A stretch of 64,000 nucleotides of DNA, taken from the NCBI RefSeq assembly GCF_016734805.1, contig NZ_JAERQG010000001.1, forward strand, positions 1,571,371 through 1,635,370, read 5' to 3'. Origin of the DNA: Marivirga atlantica (lineage in GTDB: Bacteria; Bacteroidota; Bacteroidia; Cytophagales; Cyclobacteriaceae). Below the pieces are notes generated by a model. It saw only the letters and a program-made list of their open reading frames with translations, did no database searches and was not told where the DNA came from. Positions within the stretch are counted from its first letter, which is position 1. Each line of letters begins with the position of its first letter. The position numbers were made by a program, and so were the translations under genes. Shown one piece after another: positions 8,650 through 16,451 of this stretch.

Positions 8650-10027
8650 CCTTCAAATCACTGAGCTGCTTGTTACTAAACGATTTTACAAAGTCCAGAA
8701 ATACGTCAAGGTCATTTTTTGTGGTAGCCATTCCAACAGAAACCCTTGTGGCTCCACGCATTTTTTTAAGAAAGGCTATCATATCCTCATAATTGCCTTT
8801 GTCTCTTGATAAGAAATAATTTGAGAGCTCATCATTGGTGAGGCAATTGTTTATTTCATCAATACCTGGATTGCAAAAACAACCTGAACGAATAGATATA
8901 TTCTGCTCATTGGCCATTTCCTCGAAAAATTCAAAAGGGATGAGATGACCTTCTTCATCAAAAATATTTAAGATAAGGTTAGAGCCACTTTTGTTTCTGT
9001 CCTTAGGTCCGAAAATCTTTACTATTTCTTTGCCGTTATCGTGCCTCAATTTAGTTAGACCAGTAAATAGGTAATGCATCAAACTGCTGGTTCGCTCATT
9101 TAACCTTTCCATTCCTACCTCTTCCATAAATTCTAATCCTGTTTTAATGGCCGGAATATCCAGATAATTAATAGTGCCATTCTCAAATCGTTCATGGTTT
9201 TCGGCTAAATAATGATAGGGTGCACCAACACCAACCAGAGTAACGGTACCACCTGCAAACCAAGGCTTAATTAGCTTGTTGAATTTAGATTTCTTTACAA
9301 ATAAACAGCCTAAGCCGGTTGGGTAGCCGAATATCTTATAAAAGGAAATAGATACATAATCAGGTTGAATTTCCTTTAAATCTAATTTATTTGTTGGTAC
9401 ATAAGCAGCCGCATCTAACAGTACATCCCAACCATTTTCTTGTGCACTTTTTATCCAGCTTAAGTCATGCTTTACACCTGAAACGTTCGATTGAGCAGGA
9501 AAAGCGAATAACTTGTTCCTGGCAGGAGAGCTACTCGTTAATAAGTCTGAAAGAAGCTCTTTATTTATTTGTAAATCTTCATACTGTATTTTAGCATACT
9601 GGAATTTTCCGTCCTTTCTTTGACAGTATTCTCTTATACCATTAACAGAATTATGATTGTCAGCTAACAAAAGGAAAGATCCATCTTGCTCGAAGGGATA
9701 ACATTCCCCAATAATTTTCAATGCGCCTGAAGCATTTTGAGTAAATATACAATGGTAATCGGAAGCGTTGAAAAATGAAATAACCTTTTCACGGGCCTCA
9801 TTTACTAGTTGAGTTGCTTTCTGAGAACTGGGATTACTCGAATGAGGATTGCCTAATACGTTTTTTGAAAGCAAATTGAAGTGCTTATCTAATAAACTTT
9901 GTGCATATAAATTACCACCCGTATAATCCAGGTAAACATGTTTCTTATCTGCTAATCTGCTGAATTCATTTTTGGCAAGATTCTCAAAAAATGCTTCATG
10001 TTGTAAGTCTGGATTTATTGCTAGCAT
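8630..10027 (-). CDS. class V aminotransferase-fold PLP enzyme (MOCOS-like)
   Basis: A 465-residue PLP enzyme. The start of the fold (KKHVYLDYTGGNLYAQS, then NPHSSNPSS), the PLP-lysine motif SFYKIFGYPTGLG and the C-terminal cysteine motif RSGCFCNPG match the sulfurase domain of molybdenum-cofactor sulfurases rather than IscS or SufS. The cysteine in the last motif would carry the persulfide. The MOSC domain of eukaryotic MOCOS is absent. No molybdenum-cofactor genes are nearby, so the physiological acceptor is unknown. The gene converges on the PorE-like gene and shares its last 20 bases with it. The ORF has no obvious operon partner. Confidence 0.85.
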   Translation of the reverse strand: MLAINPDLQHEAFFENLAKNEFSRLADKKHVYLDYTGGNLYAQSLLDKHFNLLSKNVLGNPHSSNPSSQKATQLVNEAREKVISFFNASDYHCIFTQNASGALKIIGECYPFEQDGSFLLLADNHNSVNGIREYCQRKDGKFQYAKIQYEDLQINKELLSDLLTSSSPARNKLFAFPAQSNVSGVKHDLSWIKSAQENGWDVLLDAAAYVPTNKLDLKEIQPDYVSISFYKIFGYPTGLGCLFVKKSKFNKLIKPWFAGGTVTLVGVGAPYHYLAENHERFENGTINYLDIPAIKTGLEFMEEVGMERLNERTSSLMHYLFTGLTKLRHDNGKEIVKIFGPKDRNKSGSNLILNIFDEEGHLIPFEFFEEMANEQNISIRSGCFCNPGIDEINNCLTNDELSNYFLSRDKGNYEDMIAFLKKMRGATRVSVGMATTKNDLDVFLDFVKSFSNKQLSDLKVSQTLV

Positions 10028-10105
10028 AGTTTATTTATCTTATGATCATAAAGATACTATTTATGATAAATATTAAATAAATAAACAGCAAAATCCTATT
10101 TTACA

Positions 10106-11191
10106 TTAAGCTGATACTTCCAGTTTGTTGCTAAAACTGATGGTGAATTTTGAGCCTTTATTAGGTTTGCTTTCAACATTAATAGAACCACCCAAACTGG
10201 TAACATGTGTATGTACTAAATAAAGTCCTATGCCTTTACTGTCGTTGTTTTTGTGAAAAGTTTGATGCAGGCCAAAGAGTTTGTCTTTTACACTTTTCAT
10301 ATCCATTCCTAGTCCTTTATCTTCAAATACTAGCTTAGTTGTTTCTCCTTCCTTAAAACTGTATATGAATATTTCAGGCTTGGTATTCGGTTGAGCATAT
10401 TTTACAGCGTTTGAAACCATATTTAGGAAAATACTCTGAAGATAGTCAGTATTGAAGTTGACTGAAGGTGCCTTTTCAAAATTGGTTTTAACCACCGCCT
10501 TTGAAGATTCAATCATATTTCTAATCGAAAATAAAGTTTCAGTCCAGCAGTCTTTGAAGTCAATACTTTCTATTTCAACCTGAGTAAGATTAGTATGCTT
10601 TAAATCTTCAATATAGCTGTTTATACTGCTTTTTAATTTTAATACAGCCTGTTCTAATAACTTGAATAGCTTGTTAACTTTTGTATTTGCCTCAATATCA
10701 GTTTGAATAAGGTTAATGATAGAAATGAGATTATCAATAGGAGGTCTTAAATCATGTGCGGTAGTGTATGATAAGTTTTTGTATTTCTCGTTTGCTGTGG
10801 TCAGTTCGGTTATATGATCATTTACCTGAAGGTCTATTCTTTTCTTTTCTGTAATGTCCTTAGCTACGGCAAAAATAATTTTGTTTTCTGGGCAAGCTTT
10901 GGCAGTCCATGATAACCAAACAGTATCGCCATTTTTTGTTAAATACTTGTTTTCAAAATTTTTGATGAATTTTCCTTTAGTAAGTGACGCGCGCGCTTCA
11001 GTTGTTTGCTTCACGTCATCCGGATGCACAAAGCTGTTAACAGGTCGGGCATAGAGCTCGGCTGTGTCGTAACCAAGTAGATTAACGACTGAGCTATTGA
11101 CCTTTTTGAAAAATCCATCGAAACTGACTATACAGAATAAGTCAGGTGAAAGCTCAAACAGGTCCTCATAATTATAATTCTTGTCCCCCAT
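10106..11191 (-). CDS. soluble PAS-domain sensor histidine kinase
   Basis: A 361-residue protein with no membrane segment. Residues 8-115 form a PAS domain (FELSPDLFCIVSFDG, ending with the PAC-type VAKDITEKKRID). A short coiled linker leads to an H-box, SYTTAHDLRPPID, with the phosphorylated histidine at residue 146. The ATPase domain has the N-box FLNMVSNAVKYAQ, G1 FEDKGLGMD and G2 GIGLYLVH. It ends soon after the ATPase domain with no receiver. A response regulator is not adjacent, so this is an orphan kinase whose partner is elsewhere. The 282-bp upstream region is AT-rich and holds a candidate promoter. Confidence 0.92.
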   Translation of the reverse strand: MGDKNYNYEDLFELSPDLFCIVSFDGFFKKVNSSVVNLLGYDTAELYARPVNSFVHPDDVKQTTEARASLTKGKFIKNFENKYLTKNGDTVWLSWTAKACPENKIIFAVAKDITEKKRIDLQVNDHITELTTANEKYKNLSYTTAHDLRPPIDNLISIINLIQTDIEANTKVNKLFKLLEQAVLKLKSSINSYIEDLKHTNLTQVEIESIDFKDCWTETLFSIRNMIESSKAVVKTNFEKAPSVNFNTDYLQSIFLNMVSNAVKYAQPNTKPEIFIYSFKEGETTKLVFEDKGLGMDMKSVKDKLFGLHQTFHKNNDSKGIGLYLVHTHVTSLGGSINVESKPNKGSKFTISFSNKLEVSA

Positions 11192-11407
11192 AAGAATTTG
11201 AATTTTAAGGTGATAGTTTTCAGAAACTTACAGAAGTTTATTGAAATGTTGTAGTGTAGCAGTTAGAATGTTGTAATATTCTATGTTATTTACTATCAGA
11301 TATGAATATTTTAATAATGATGGGCTTTTGAAGTCATAAAAATGAATAAACTGTTAGATTTTTACAACATGACTTTGTTTAATGATTTATAGTTACTTAT
11401 AAACAAA

Positions 11408-11439
11408 CAAATGTACGTTTGTAGTAATTATTAAAGCAA
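11408..11439 (-). promoter_or_regulatory. candidate promoter of the PAS kinase
   Basis: On the minus strand TACATTTG (11415-11408) matches the Bacteroidota -7 consensus TAnnTTTG, with a TTG 21 bases upstream (11439-11437). The -7 box sits inside a near-perfect 16-bp palindrome (11407-11422). The implied 5' UTR is about 210 nt. The remaining bases of 11192-11473 are AT-rich without further structure that I can see. Confidence 0.4.
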
Positions 11440-11473
11440 TAATGTTGTTCTGTTTCTAATCAGAAATATTGTA

Positions 11474-12874
11474 TTATTTCAATTCTAATAACACTACATT
11501 TTCTACATGATGCGTTTGTGGAAACATATCTACAGGCTGTACTTTAGCTACCCTATACTTTACATCTAAAAGTGCTAAGTCACGGGCTTGAGTAGCAGGG
11601 TTACAGCTTACATAAACTATTTTCTTAGCTGAAATACTCAATAACATATTGACTACATCAGGGTGCATACCCGCTCTTGGTGGATCAGTAATAATCACAT
11701 CAGGCTTACCATGCTTGTTCAGGAAATCTTGAGTGAGCATGTCTTTCATGTCTCCAGCAAAGAATTCCGTATTATCGATGTTATTAATTGATGAATTCAC
11801 TTTGGCATCTTCAATTGCCTCGGGTACATATTCAACCCCAATTACTTTACTGGCAGTTTTGGCTACAAAGTTGGCAATTGTTCCCGTACCTGTGTATAAA
11901 TCGTAAACTAGCTCGTTTCCTGAAAGATTAGCAAAATCACGTGTTACTTTATAAAGCTCGTACGCTTGTAATGAGTTAGTTTGATAAAATGATTTAGGAC
12001 CAATTTTGAATTGTAATCCTTCCATCTGTTCCAAAATATAATCTCTTCCGTGATAGGTAATAACTTCTTGATCATGGAAGGTTTCATTTCCTTTCTGATT
12101 GATGATGTAAAGCAAAGAGGTTATTCCCGGGAAGCTCGTTTTTAAATGATCCATCATTAGGTTTAACCAGTCCTCATTAGGTTCAGCTACCTGAAGAATA
12201 ACCATTAGTTCACCAATTGAGCTGGTCCTTATGATGAGGTTTCTTAAGAAGCCTGTTTGCTTAACTAAATCGAAATGAGTGATTTCGTGCTTTTGGGCAA
12301 ATTCATAAACGCTATTTCTTATGGCATTAGATGAGTCGGTTTGCAAAAAGCATTTGTCAATTTGTACGATTTTGTCAAAGCGCTTGGGAACATGAAATCC
12401 AAGAGCATTATTATCAAAGGCTTTACCCGAATCAATTTGTTCTCTTGTTAACCATCTGTTGTTAGAGAAGGTGAACTCTAATTTATTTCTATAGAAAGTA
12501 GTTTCCTTTGAGCCAAGAATAGGTTTAATTTCAGGTAAATCTACCTTTGCAATTCTTTCTAATGCATCAACGACCTGTTGCTGTTTAAAACCCAATTGAT
12601 CTTGATAACTCAAATGTTGCCATTTGCATCCTCCGCAAACGCCATAATGTTCGCAAAATGGTTCAACCCTGATGTCAGATTTTTTATGAAATTTAATTGG
12701 ACGACCTTCCAGAAAGTTCTTTTTCTTGCGGTATACTTGTACATCTACCACATCGCCTGGAGCTGTGCCTTCTACAAACACTACCTTATCATCATAATAA
12801 CCTAATGCTTTACCTTCTGCTGCAATTTTCTCTATTGACAGGCTCTCGATATTCGGATGTCTTTTTCTTGCCAT
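11474..12874 (-). CDS. rlmD: 23S rRNA (uracil-5-)-methyltransferase RlmD
   Basis: A class I SAM-dependent RNA methyltransferase that makes m5U in 23S rRNA. An N-terminal TRAM domain (about 1-60) is followed by the iron-sulfur cysteine cluster CEHYGVCGGCKW, a central RNA-binding part, the SAM-binding YDLYTGTGTIANF, the ITDPPRAGMHP motif and the catalytic cysteine in VYVSCNPATQARDL. The general-base glutamate near the end lies in HHVENVVLLE. I start the gene at the ATG at 12874; a TTG three codons upstream is possible. The RlmD name is by closest family; Bacteroidota RumA-type enzymes may target either U747 or U1939. Confidence 0.92.
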   Translation of the reverse strand: MARKRHPNIESLSIEKIAAEGKALGYYDDKVVFVEGTAPGDVVDVQVYRKKKNFLEGRPIKFHKKSDIRVEPFCEHYGVCGGCKWQHLSYQDQLGFKQQQVVDALERIAKVDLPEIKPILGSKETTFYRNKLEFTFSNNRWLTREQIDSGKAFDNNALGFHVPKRFDKIVQIDKCFLQTDSSNAIRNSVYEFAQKHEITHFDLVKQTGFLRNLIIRTSSIGELMVILQVAEPNEDWLNLMMDHLKTSFPGITSLLYIINQKGNETFHDQEVITYHGRDYILEQMEGLQFKIGPKSFYQTNSLQAYELYKVTRDFANLSGNELVYDLYTGTGTIANFVAKTASKVIGVEYVPEAIEDAKVNSSINNIDNTEFFAGDMKDMLTQDFLNKHGKPDVIITDPPRAGMHPDVVNMLLSISAKKIVYVSCNPATQARDLALLDVKYRVAKVQPVDMFPQTHHVENVVLLELK

Positions 12875-12907
12875 AGCTGGCAAAATTAAGGCATATTTTA
12901 CGATTTA

Positions 12908-13624
12908 CTAAAGCTTTTTAAGATGTTCTGATTTGATGTAGGCTTCTTTGTCGTCAACTTTAGTTTTTGTCCAAATATCAACCTGTCCTTTTAATGGTAG
13001 TTTGGTGGGTTGATCTAGTTTGGTAATTACGTCAGCACCAGCTGATGGACCTTCCATTAGAAAGCCGGGTGTATCTGTAATAATTCCATAGTCCTGCCCA
13101 TGGTAGTTATTAACAACTGCAATGAGCACTAAAGTGAAGATAGCTGCTGTAGCAAAGCCTTTGCGCTCTTTTTTATTTTGTAACCAAAAGGCCAGAAATA
13201 CTACGGTAATTAAAATTAGAGTTAGAAGTATAAACTTACTGTAGCTTTTATAATAATAGTTGGCGTAGAAAGGTAATTCGTAACTAAAGCCTTCAATCTT
13301 ATTATCAGAAGTGATTTTTTCAATGTGTTCTAAAATCCTTTTATCACCTGTCAGTTGATAATATTTTTCTAAATAAAATATGGTAGCTCCAAAATTGGTA
13401 CTGCCCTCATTAACTCTTGCAAGCTTAAGTAGCATATTTGGTGAGGCATAACCATCAGAAAACAACTCTTCATAAATTTTTATAGCCTCTGTATATTGCT
13501 TGTTTTCATATAGAGAATCTGCCTTAATTAATTCACTTTCAGAGGGGTTACCAAAGATGTTTTTTGGGGCGAAAAGTAGAGTTCCAAAAACTAAAATAAG
13601 AAAATTAAATGTTACCTTTTGCAT
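12908..13624 (-). CDS. BatE-like TPR and SH3-domain membrane protein
   Basis: A 238-residue protein with an N-terminal signal (residues 1-25), TPR-like helices (SLYENKQYTEAIKIYEELF and following, about 32-105), two membrane helices (about 131-150 and 156-174), and a C-terminal bacterial SH3 domain (about 180-238). This order is that of BatE of the Bat aerotolerance cluster in Bacteroides. The usual batA-D genes are not adjacent, so the assignment rests on architecture. Its start codon lies inside the promoter of the divergent tRNA-Lys gene, so the two transcription units share control DNA. Confidence 0.75.
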   Translation of the reverse strand: MQKVTFNFLILVFGTLLFAPKNIFGNPSESELIKADSLYENKQYTEAIKIYEELFSDGYASPNMLLKLARVNEGSTNFGATIFYLEKYYQLTGDKRILEHIEKITSDNKIEGFSYELPFYANYYYKSYSKFILLTLILITVVFLAFWLQNKKERKGFATAAIFTLVLIAVVNNYHGQDYGIITDTPGFLMEGPSAGADVITKLDQPTKLPLKGQVDIWTKTKVDDKEAYIKSEHLKKL

Positions 13625-13648
13625 TTTATTGATTACTGCTTACCTTTG
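13618..13648 (+). promoter_or_regulatory. promoter of the tRNA-Lys genes
   Basis: TTTG at 13618-13621, a 19-base spacer, then TACCTTTG at 13641-13648: an exact match to the Bacteroidota -33/-7 consensus, 44 bases before the mature tRNA-Lys. Confidence 0.85.
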
Positions 13649-13692
13649 CAACGCAATTAAGGAAAACGACTCCTGAATTGCAACAAAAAGTT

Positions 13693-13765
13693 GACTCGCT
13701 AGCTCAGCTGGTAGAGCATATCCCTTTTAAGGATAGGGTCTTGGGTTCGAACCCCAAGCGAGTCA
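13693..13765 (+). tRNA. tRNA-Lys (TTT), copy 1
   Basis: A 73-nt cloverleaf. GACTCGC pairs perfectly with GCGAGTC, the D-arm is GCTC/GAGC, the anticodon stem is TATCC/GGATA around the loop CTTTTAA with anticodon TTT, and the T-arm is TTGGG TTCGAAC CCCAA. The discriminator is A and CCA is not encoded. It is identical to the copy at 13869-13941. Confidence 0.97.
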
Positions 13766-13768
13766 CTT

Positions 13769-13792
13769 AAGTTTAATGGAAACATTAAACTT
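13769..13792 (+). other. hairpin with GAAA loop between the two tRNA-Lys
   Basis: AAGTTTAATG and CATTAAACTT are perfect 10-bp complements around a GAAA tetraloop, starting 3 bases after the first tRNA-Lys. There is no T-run. It may guide 3'-end processing of the precursor. Confidence 0.5.
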
Positions 13793-13809
13793 TAAATGAT
13801 GTTAAGAAA

Positions 13810-13841
13810 GCTCCACTTGAATGAAGTGGGGCCTTTTTTTT
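13810..13841 (+). terminator. intrinsic terminator after tRNA-Lys copy 1
   Basis: GCTCCACTT and AAGTGGGGC form a 9-bp stem with one G-U pair and a 5-nt loop, followed by C and eight T. Confidence 0.85.
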
Positions 13842-13868
13842 CTCAAAAATTTTGCGCCTAGCGCTGCT

Positions 13869-13941
13869 GACTCGCTAGCTCAGCTGGTAGAGCATATCCC
13901 TTTTAAGGATAGGGTCTTGGGTTCGAACCCCAAGCGAGTCA
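13869..13941 (+). tRNA. tRNA-Lys (TTT), copy 2
   Basis: All 73 bases are identical to the copy at 13693-13765. Between them lie a hairpin and a strong terminator, yet no full consensus promoter precedes this copy (AAATTTTG at 13847-13854 is one mismatch from the -7 box and has no -33 element). It may depend on readthrough. It looks like a recent tandem duplication. Confidence 0.97.
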
Positions 13942-14057
13942 CAAGGTGTAAACTCGGTGAAGTAGTTTAGTGATGGTTAATGTTTTAATATCCGAGTGAG
14001 GCACTAAGTATCGAATATTGGTTTAGGTTTATTTTTCGGTACAACAAATTGCAAGAG

Positions 14058-14088
14058 ACCTATCTGCCTTTGGCAGGTAGGTTTTTTT
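14058..14088 (+). terminator. intrinsic terminator after tRNA-Lys copy 2
   Basis: ACCTATCTGCC and GGCAGGTAGGT form an 11-bp stem with one G-U pair and a 3-nt loop, followed directly by T residues to 14088. The T-run overlaps the -33 element of the next tRNA promoter. Confidence 0.85.
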
Positions 14089-14116
14089 GCGTATGCGGGT
14101 GAATTATTTATATTTG
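14086..14116 (+). promoter_or_regulatory. promoter of tRNA-Leu (GAG)
   Basis: TTTG at 14086-14089, 19 bases, TATATTTG at 14109-14116: an exact match to the Bacteroidota consensus, ending nine bases before the mature tRNA. The TTTG is the end of the preceding terminator's T-run. Confidence 0.8.
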
Positions 14117-14125
14117 ATCCCATTA

Positions 14126-14209
14126 GCGCACGTGGTGGAATTGGTAGACACGCCATCTTGAGGGGGTGGTGGGCGCAAGCCCGTGGAAGTTCGAATCTTC
14201 TCGCGCGCA
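14126..14209 (+). tRNA. tRNA-Leu (GAG)
   Basis: An 84-nt class II tRNA. The anticodon stem CCATC/GGTGG encloses TTGAGGG, giving anticodon GAG. The long variable arm is TGGGCGCAAGCCCG and the T-arm is GGAAG TTCGAAT CTTCT. The acceptor arms GCGCACG and CGCGCGC leave an A-C mismatch at the fifth pair. The discriminator is A and CCA is not encoded. Confidence 0.95.
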
Positions 14210-14218
14210 CAAGCAACA

Positions 14219-14256
14219 AAAAAGCCCTGACTGTTTAACAGTCAGGGCTTTTATTT
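14219..14256. terminator. bidirectional terminator between tRNA-Leu and cystathionine beta-synthase
   Basis: AAAAGCCCTGACTG and CAGTCAGGGCTTTT are perfect 14-bp complements with a 5-nt loop and T-rich flanks on both strands, serving the tRNA on the plus strand and the convergent gene on the minus strand. Confidence 0.9.
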
Positions 14257-14273
14257 TTTGGTTCAGTAAAGCC

Positions 14274-15647
14274 TTAATCAGAAAAAGCCATCAACAAATC
14301 TTGTTTAGTAATAATGTGTGCTTTTTGGTTTTCATCTAAAACCATTAAAGCTTTCTCTCCATGATTCATCATTGATGAAATAGTATCAACTGTAGTGTTG
14401 GCAGCAATAAATTTAAATGGGCTATCCATTATTTCTTCAATTGGCTTTCCTTTAAGTTCCGGGTTTTCAACCAACTTATTTAATATTTTGGCATCAGTAA
14501 CGCTTCCAACAAATTCACCTTTACCATTTGTTACAGGTAACTGCGATACGGAAAGTTTATCGAGCATTTTTACCACTTCAGAAACCTTAGTGTTTGCTTC
14601 TACTGATTTTAAGTCGAAAGAGCCATTTCTTTTGCTAACAATATCAGCAGCTGTTGCATAATCATTGTTTTCTAAAAATCCATGATCTCTCATCCAGTCG
14701 TCATTGTAAATTTTACCCAAGTATCTGGTGCCATGATCTGGTAGTATAATCACCATAATATCATCTTCCTTAAGGTTTTCTTTGGCATATTCTAAAGCAC
14801 CATGTACGGCAGAACCACAAGACCATCCACAGAAAAGACCTTCTTCTCTTGCTAATCTTCTCGTCATGATAGCACCATCCTTATCAGTTACTTTAACAAA
14901 ATGATCAATAACTGAGAAGTCAACATTTTTTGGCAGGATATCTTCACCAATACCTTCTGTTAAGTATGGGTAAATTTCCTTCTCATCAAACTCGCCTGTT
15001 TCTTTATATTTCTTGAAAACAGAACCATAAGAATCGATGCCAACGCTAATGATATCAGCATTCTGCTCTTTTAAGTATTTACTAGTTCCGCACATTGATC
15101 CACCAGTTCCAACACCTGCTGCCCAGTGTGTTATTTTACCTTCTGTTTGTTCCCAAATTTCAGGCCCTGTAGTTTCATAATGAGCTACCGAATTAGATGT
15201 ATTGTCATATTGGTTAGGGTAGAACGAATTAGGTATATCCTCATTTAATTTCTTAGCAACTGAATAGTAGGAGCGAGGATCGTCAGGCGATACATTAGTA
15301 GGGCATACAATTACTTCAGCACCTACAGCTCTTAGGATATCCATTTTTTCTTTTGACTGCTTATCAGCTAAAGTAAAAATGCATTTATATCCTTTTGAGA
15401 TGGCACCTAAGGCTAACCCCATGCCGGTATTACCGGAGGTACCTTCTATAATAGTTCCTCCTGGTTTCAGAAGACCTGCCTTTTCAGCATCTTCGATCAT
15501 TTTTAAGGCCATTCTATCTTTCATGGAATTACCAGGATTGAAATATTCAACTTTAACTAGAATTGTGCCTGGCACACCTTTATTAACCTTATTTAATTTT
15601 ACTAATGGTGTGTTACCAATAGTCTCTATTATAGAGTTATAATACAT
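14274..15647 (-). CDS. cystathionine beta-synthase with CBS pair
   Basis: A 457-residue fold-type II PLP enzyme. IGNTPLVKL opens the fold, the PLP lysine is K43 in NPGNSMKDRMA, EGTSGNTGMGLA binds the cofactor phosphate side, and GVGTGGSMCG is the second glycine loop. Residues from about 340 form two CBS domains, the regulatory module typical of cystathionine beta-synthase and absent from cysteine synthases. The reaction is condensation of serine (or O-acetylserine) with homocysteine. No heme-binding N-terminal extension is present. A cysteine synthase activity cannot be excluded. The gene stands alone, with a bidirectional terminator behind it. Confidence 0.9.
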   Translation of the reverse strand: MYYNSIIETIGNTPLVKLNKVNKGVPGTILVKVEYFNPGNSMKDRMALKMIEDAEKAGLLKPGGTIIEGTSGNTGMGLALGAISKGYKCIFTLADKQSKEKMDILRAVGAEVIVCPTNVSPDDPRSYYSVAKKLNEDIPNSFYPNQYDNTSNSVAHYETTGPEIWEQTEGKITHWAAGVGTGGSMCGTSKYLKEQNADIISVGIDSYGSVFKKYKETGEFDEKEIYPYLTEGIGEDILPKNVDFSVIDHFVKVTDKDGAIMTRRLAREEGLFCGWSCGSAVHGALEYAKENLKEDDIMVIILPDHGTRYLGKIYNDDWMRDHGFLENNDYATAADIVSKRNGSFDLKSVEANTKVSEVVKMLDKLSVSQLPVTNGKGEFVGSVTDAKILNKLVENPELKGKPIEEIMDSPFKFIAANTTVDTISSMMNHGEKALMVLDENQKAHIITKQDLLMAFSD

Positions 15648-15793
15648 GAGATTTTATTTGTCTTGTTGATGAGGCAAAGTTAATTATTTAAAATCATTGC
15701 TGAAATGTGACGCATGTAATATTGATACCCTTTTCTGAAGAACAGTGTTGTTAAGGATGGCGTTCTTTGTATAGTACTTCAAATCAAAATGTT

Positions 15794-16099
15794 ATGGAAA
15801 GATATCAACAAGAAATTGCCTCTAAGATTAATGAGTTATCAAATTATGGCTATATCAACCATTTTGATTTTAGCCAAGATCATCTGGAACTAAAAAGAGT
15901 GAAGGAAGACGAGTCCGTAGAAGTAAAAAATTATGTTGCTGAGCAGGTTTCCGTGGAGGCGGAATATGTTTATGAAGAAAAAGGAACGGCAGTAGTAACA
16001 TTAATGACTAATGATGGTGAGTTAGGTTATGTGATTGATCATAGTGATGCTAATGGAGAATTTCCGGCAATTAGATACTTTGAGTCTTTAGAAGACTAA
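15794..16099 (+). CDS. small conserved protein, paralogue of the next gene
   Basis: A soluble acidic protein of 101 residues from the ATG at 15794; a TTG nine codons upstream is less convincing. It aligns by eye with the next gene: KINELSNYGY against KIEELKNTGY near the start, then EAEYVYEEKG against EKEFRFEGKS, and a final VTLMTNDGELGYVID against IVYQIAAKDGTKGTIVD. The pattern matches a small-protein family common in Bacteroidota that I recall carrying the misleading database label phosphoribosylpyrophosphate synthetase; nothing in it resembles that enzyme. The function is unknown. Confidence 0.75.
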   Translation: MERYQQEIASKINELSNYGYINHFDFSQDHLELKRVKEDESVEVKNYVAEQVSVEAEYVYEEKGTAVVTLMTNDGELGYVIDHSDANGEFPAIRYFESLED

Positions 16100-16147
16100 A
16101 CATTGATACTTTTTATTGGTTAGGTTTCTGTAATTAAACTAAGAATT

Positions 16148-16438
16148 ATGGAAGCTATGAAAACCGTTTCTCAAAAAATTGAGGAACTTAAAAATACTGG
16201 GTATAAAGAAGATTTCTATTTTGAAGATGGCAAATTGAAGGCTGGAGGTAGTGCCTACGGTGCCTCAGAAGTAGAAATAGAAAAGGAATTTAGATTTGAA
16301 GGTAAATCCAATCCAGACGATTTATCAATTGTATACCAGATTGCTGCCAAAGATGGGACTAAGGGAACTATTGTAGACGGCTTTGGTCCAACTGCCAATC
16401 AAGAACTTGCACAATTTCTATTGAAAGCTGATTCTTAA
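16148..16438 (+). CDS. small conserved protein, paralogue of the previous gene
   Basis: A soluble 96-residue protein 48 bases after its paralogue. It keeps the family's features more fully: a helix with KIEELKNTGYKEDF, then EFRFEGKSNPDDLSIVYQI and a C-terminal KGTIVDGFGPTAN turn. An alpha/beta sandwich is plausible. The stop codon falls inside the terminator hairpin at 16424-16451, so gene and terminator are fused, and pyrB ends 11 bases further on in the opposite direction. The function is unknown. Confidence 0.8.
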   Translation: MEAMKTVSQKIEELKNTGYKEDFYFEDGKLKAGGSAYGASEVEIEKEFRFEGKSNPDDLSIVYQIAAKDGTKGTIVDGFGPTANQELAQFLLKADS

Positions 16439-16451
16439 ATCAGCTTTTTTT
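16424..16451 (+). terminator. intrinsic terminator overlapping a gene end
   Basis: AAAGCTGATT and AATCAGCTTT are perfect 10-bp complements with a CTTA loop, followed by T to 16451. The stop codon of the small gene lies in the loop and the first pair. Confidence 0.85.

Noticed and set aside
11192..11473. Possible small RNA or gene in the 282-bp AT-rich gap
   Set aside because: Only a candidate promoter and palindrome are visible; there is no terminator hairpin or coding frame to support a gene.
14004..14219. 71-residue minus-strand ORF
   Set aside because: It runs antisense through the tRNA-Leu(GAG) gene and the preceding terminator and has no protein-like features.
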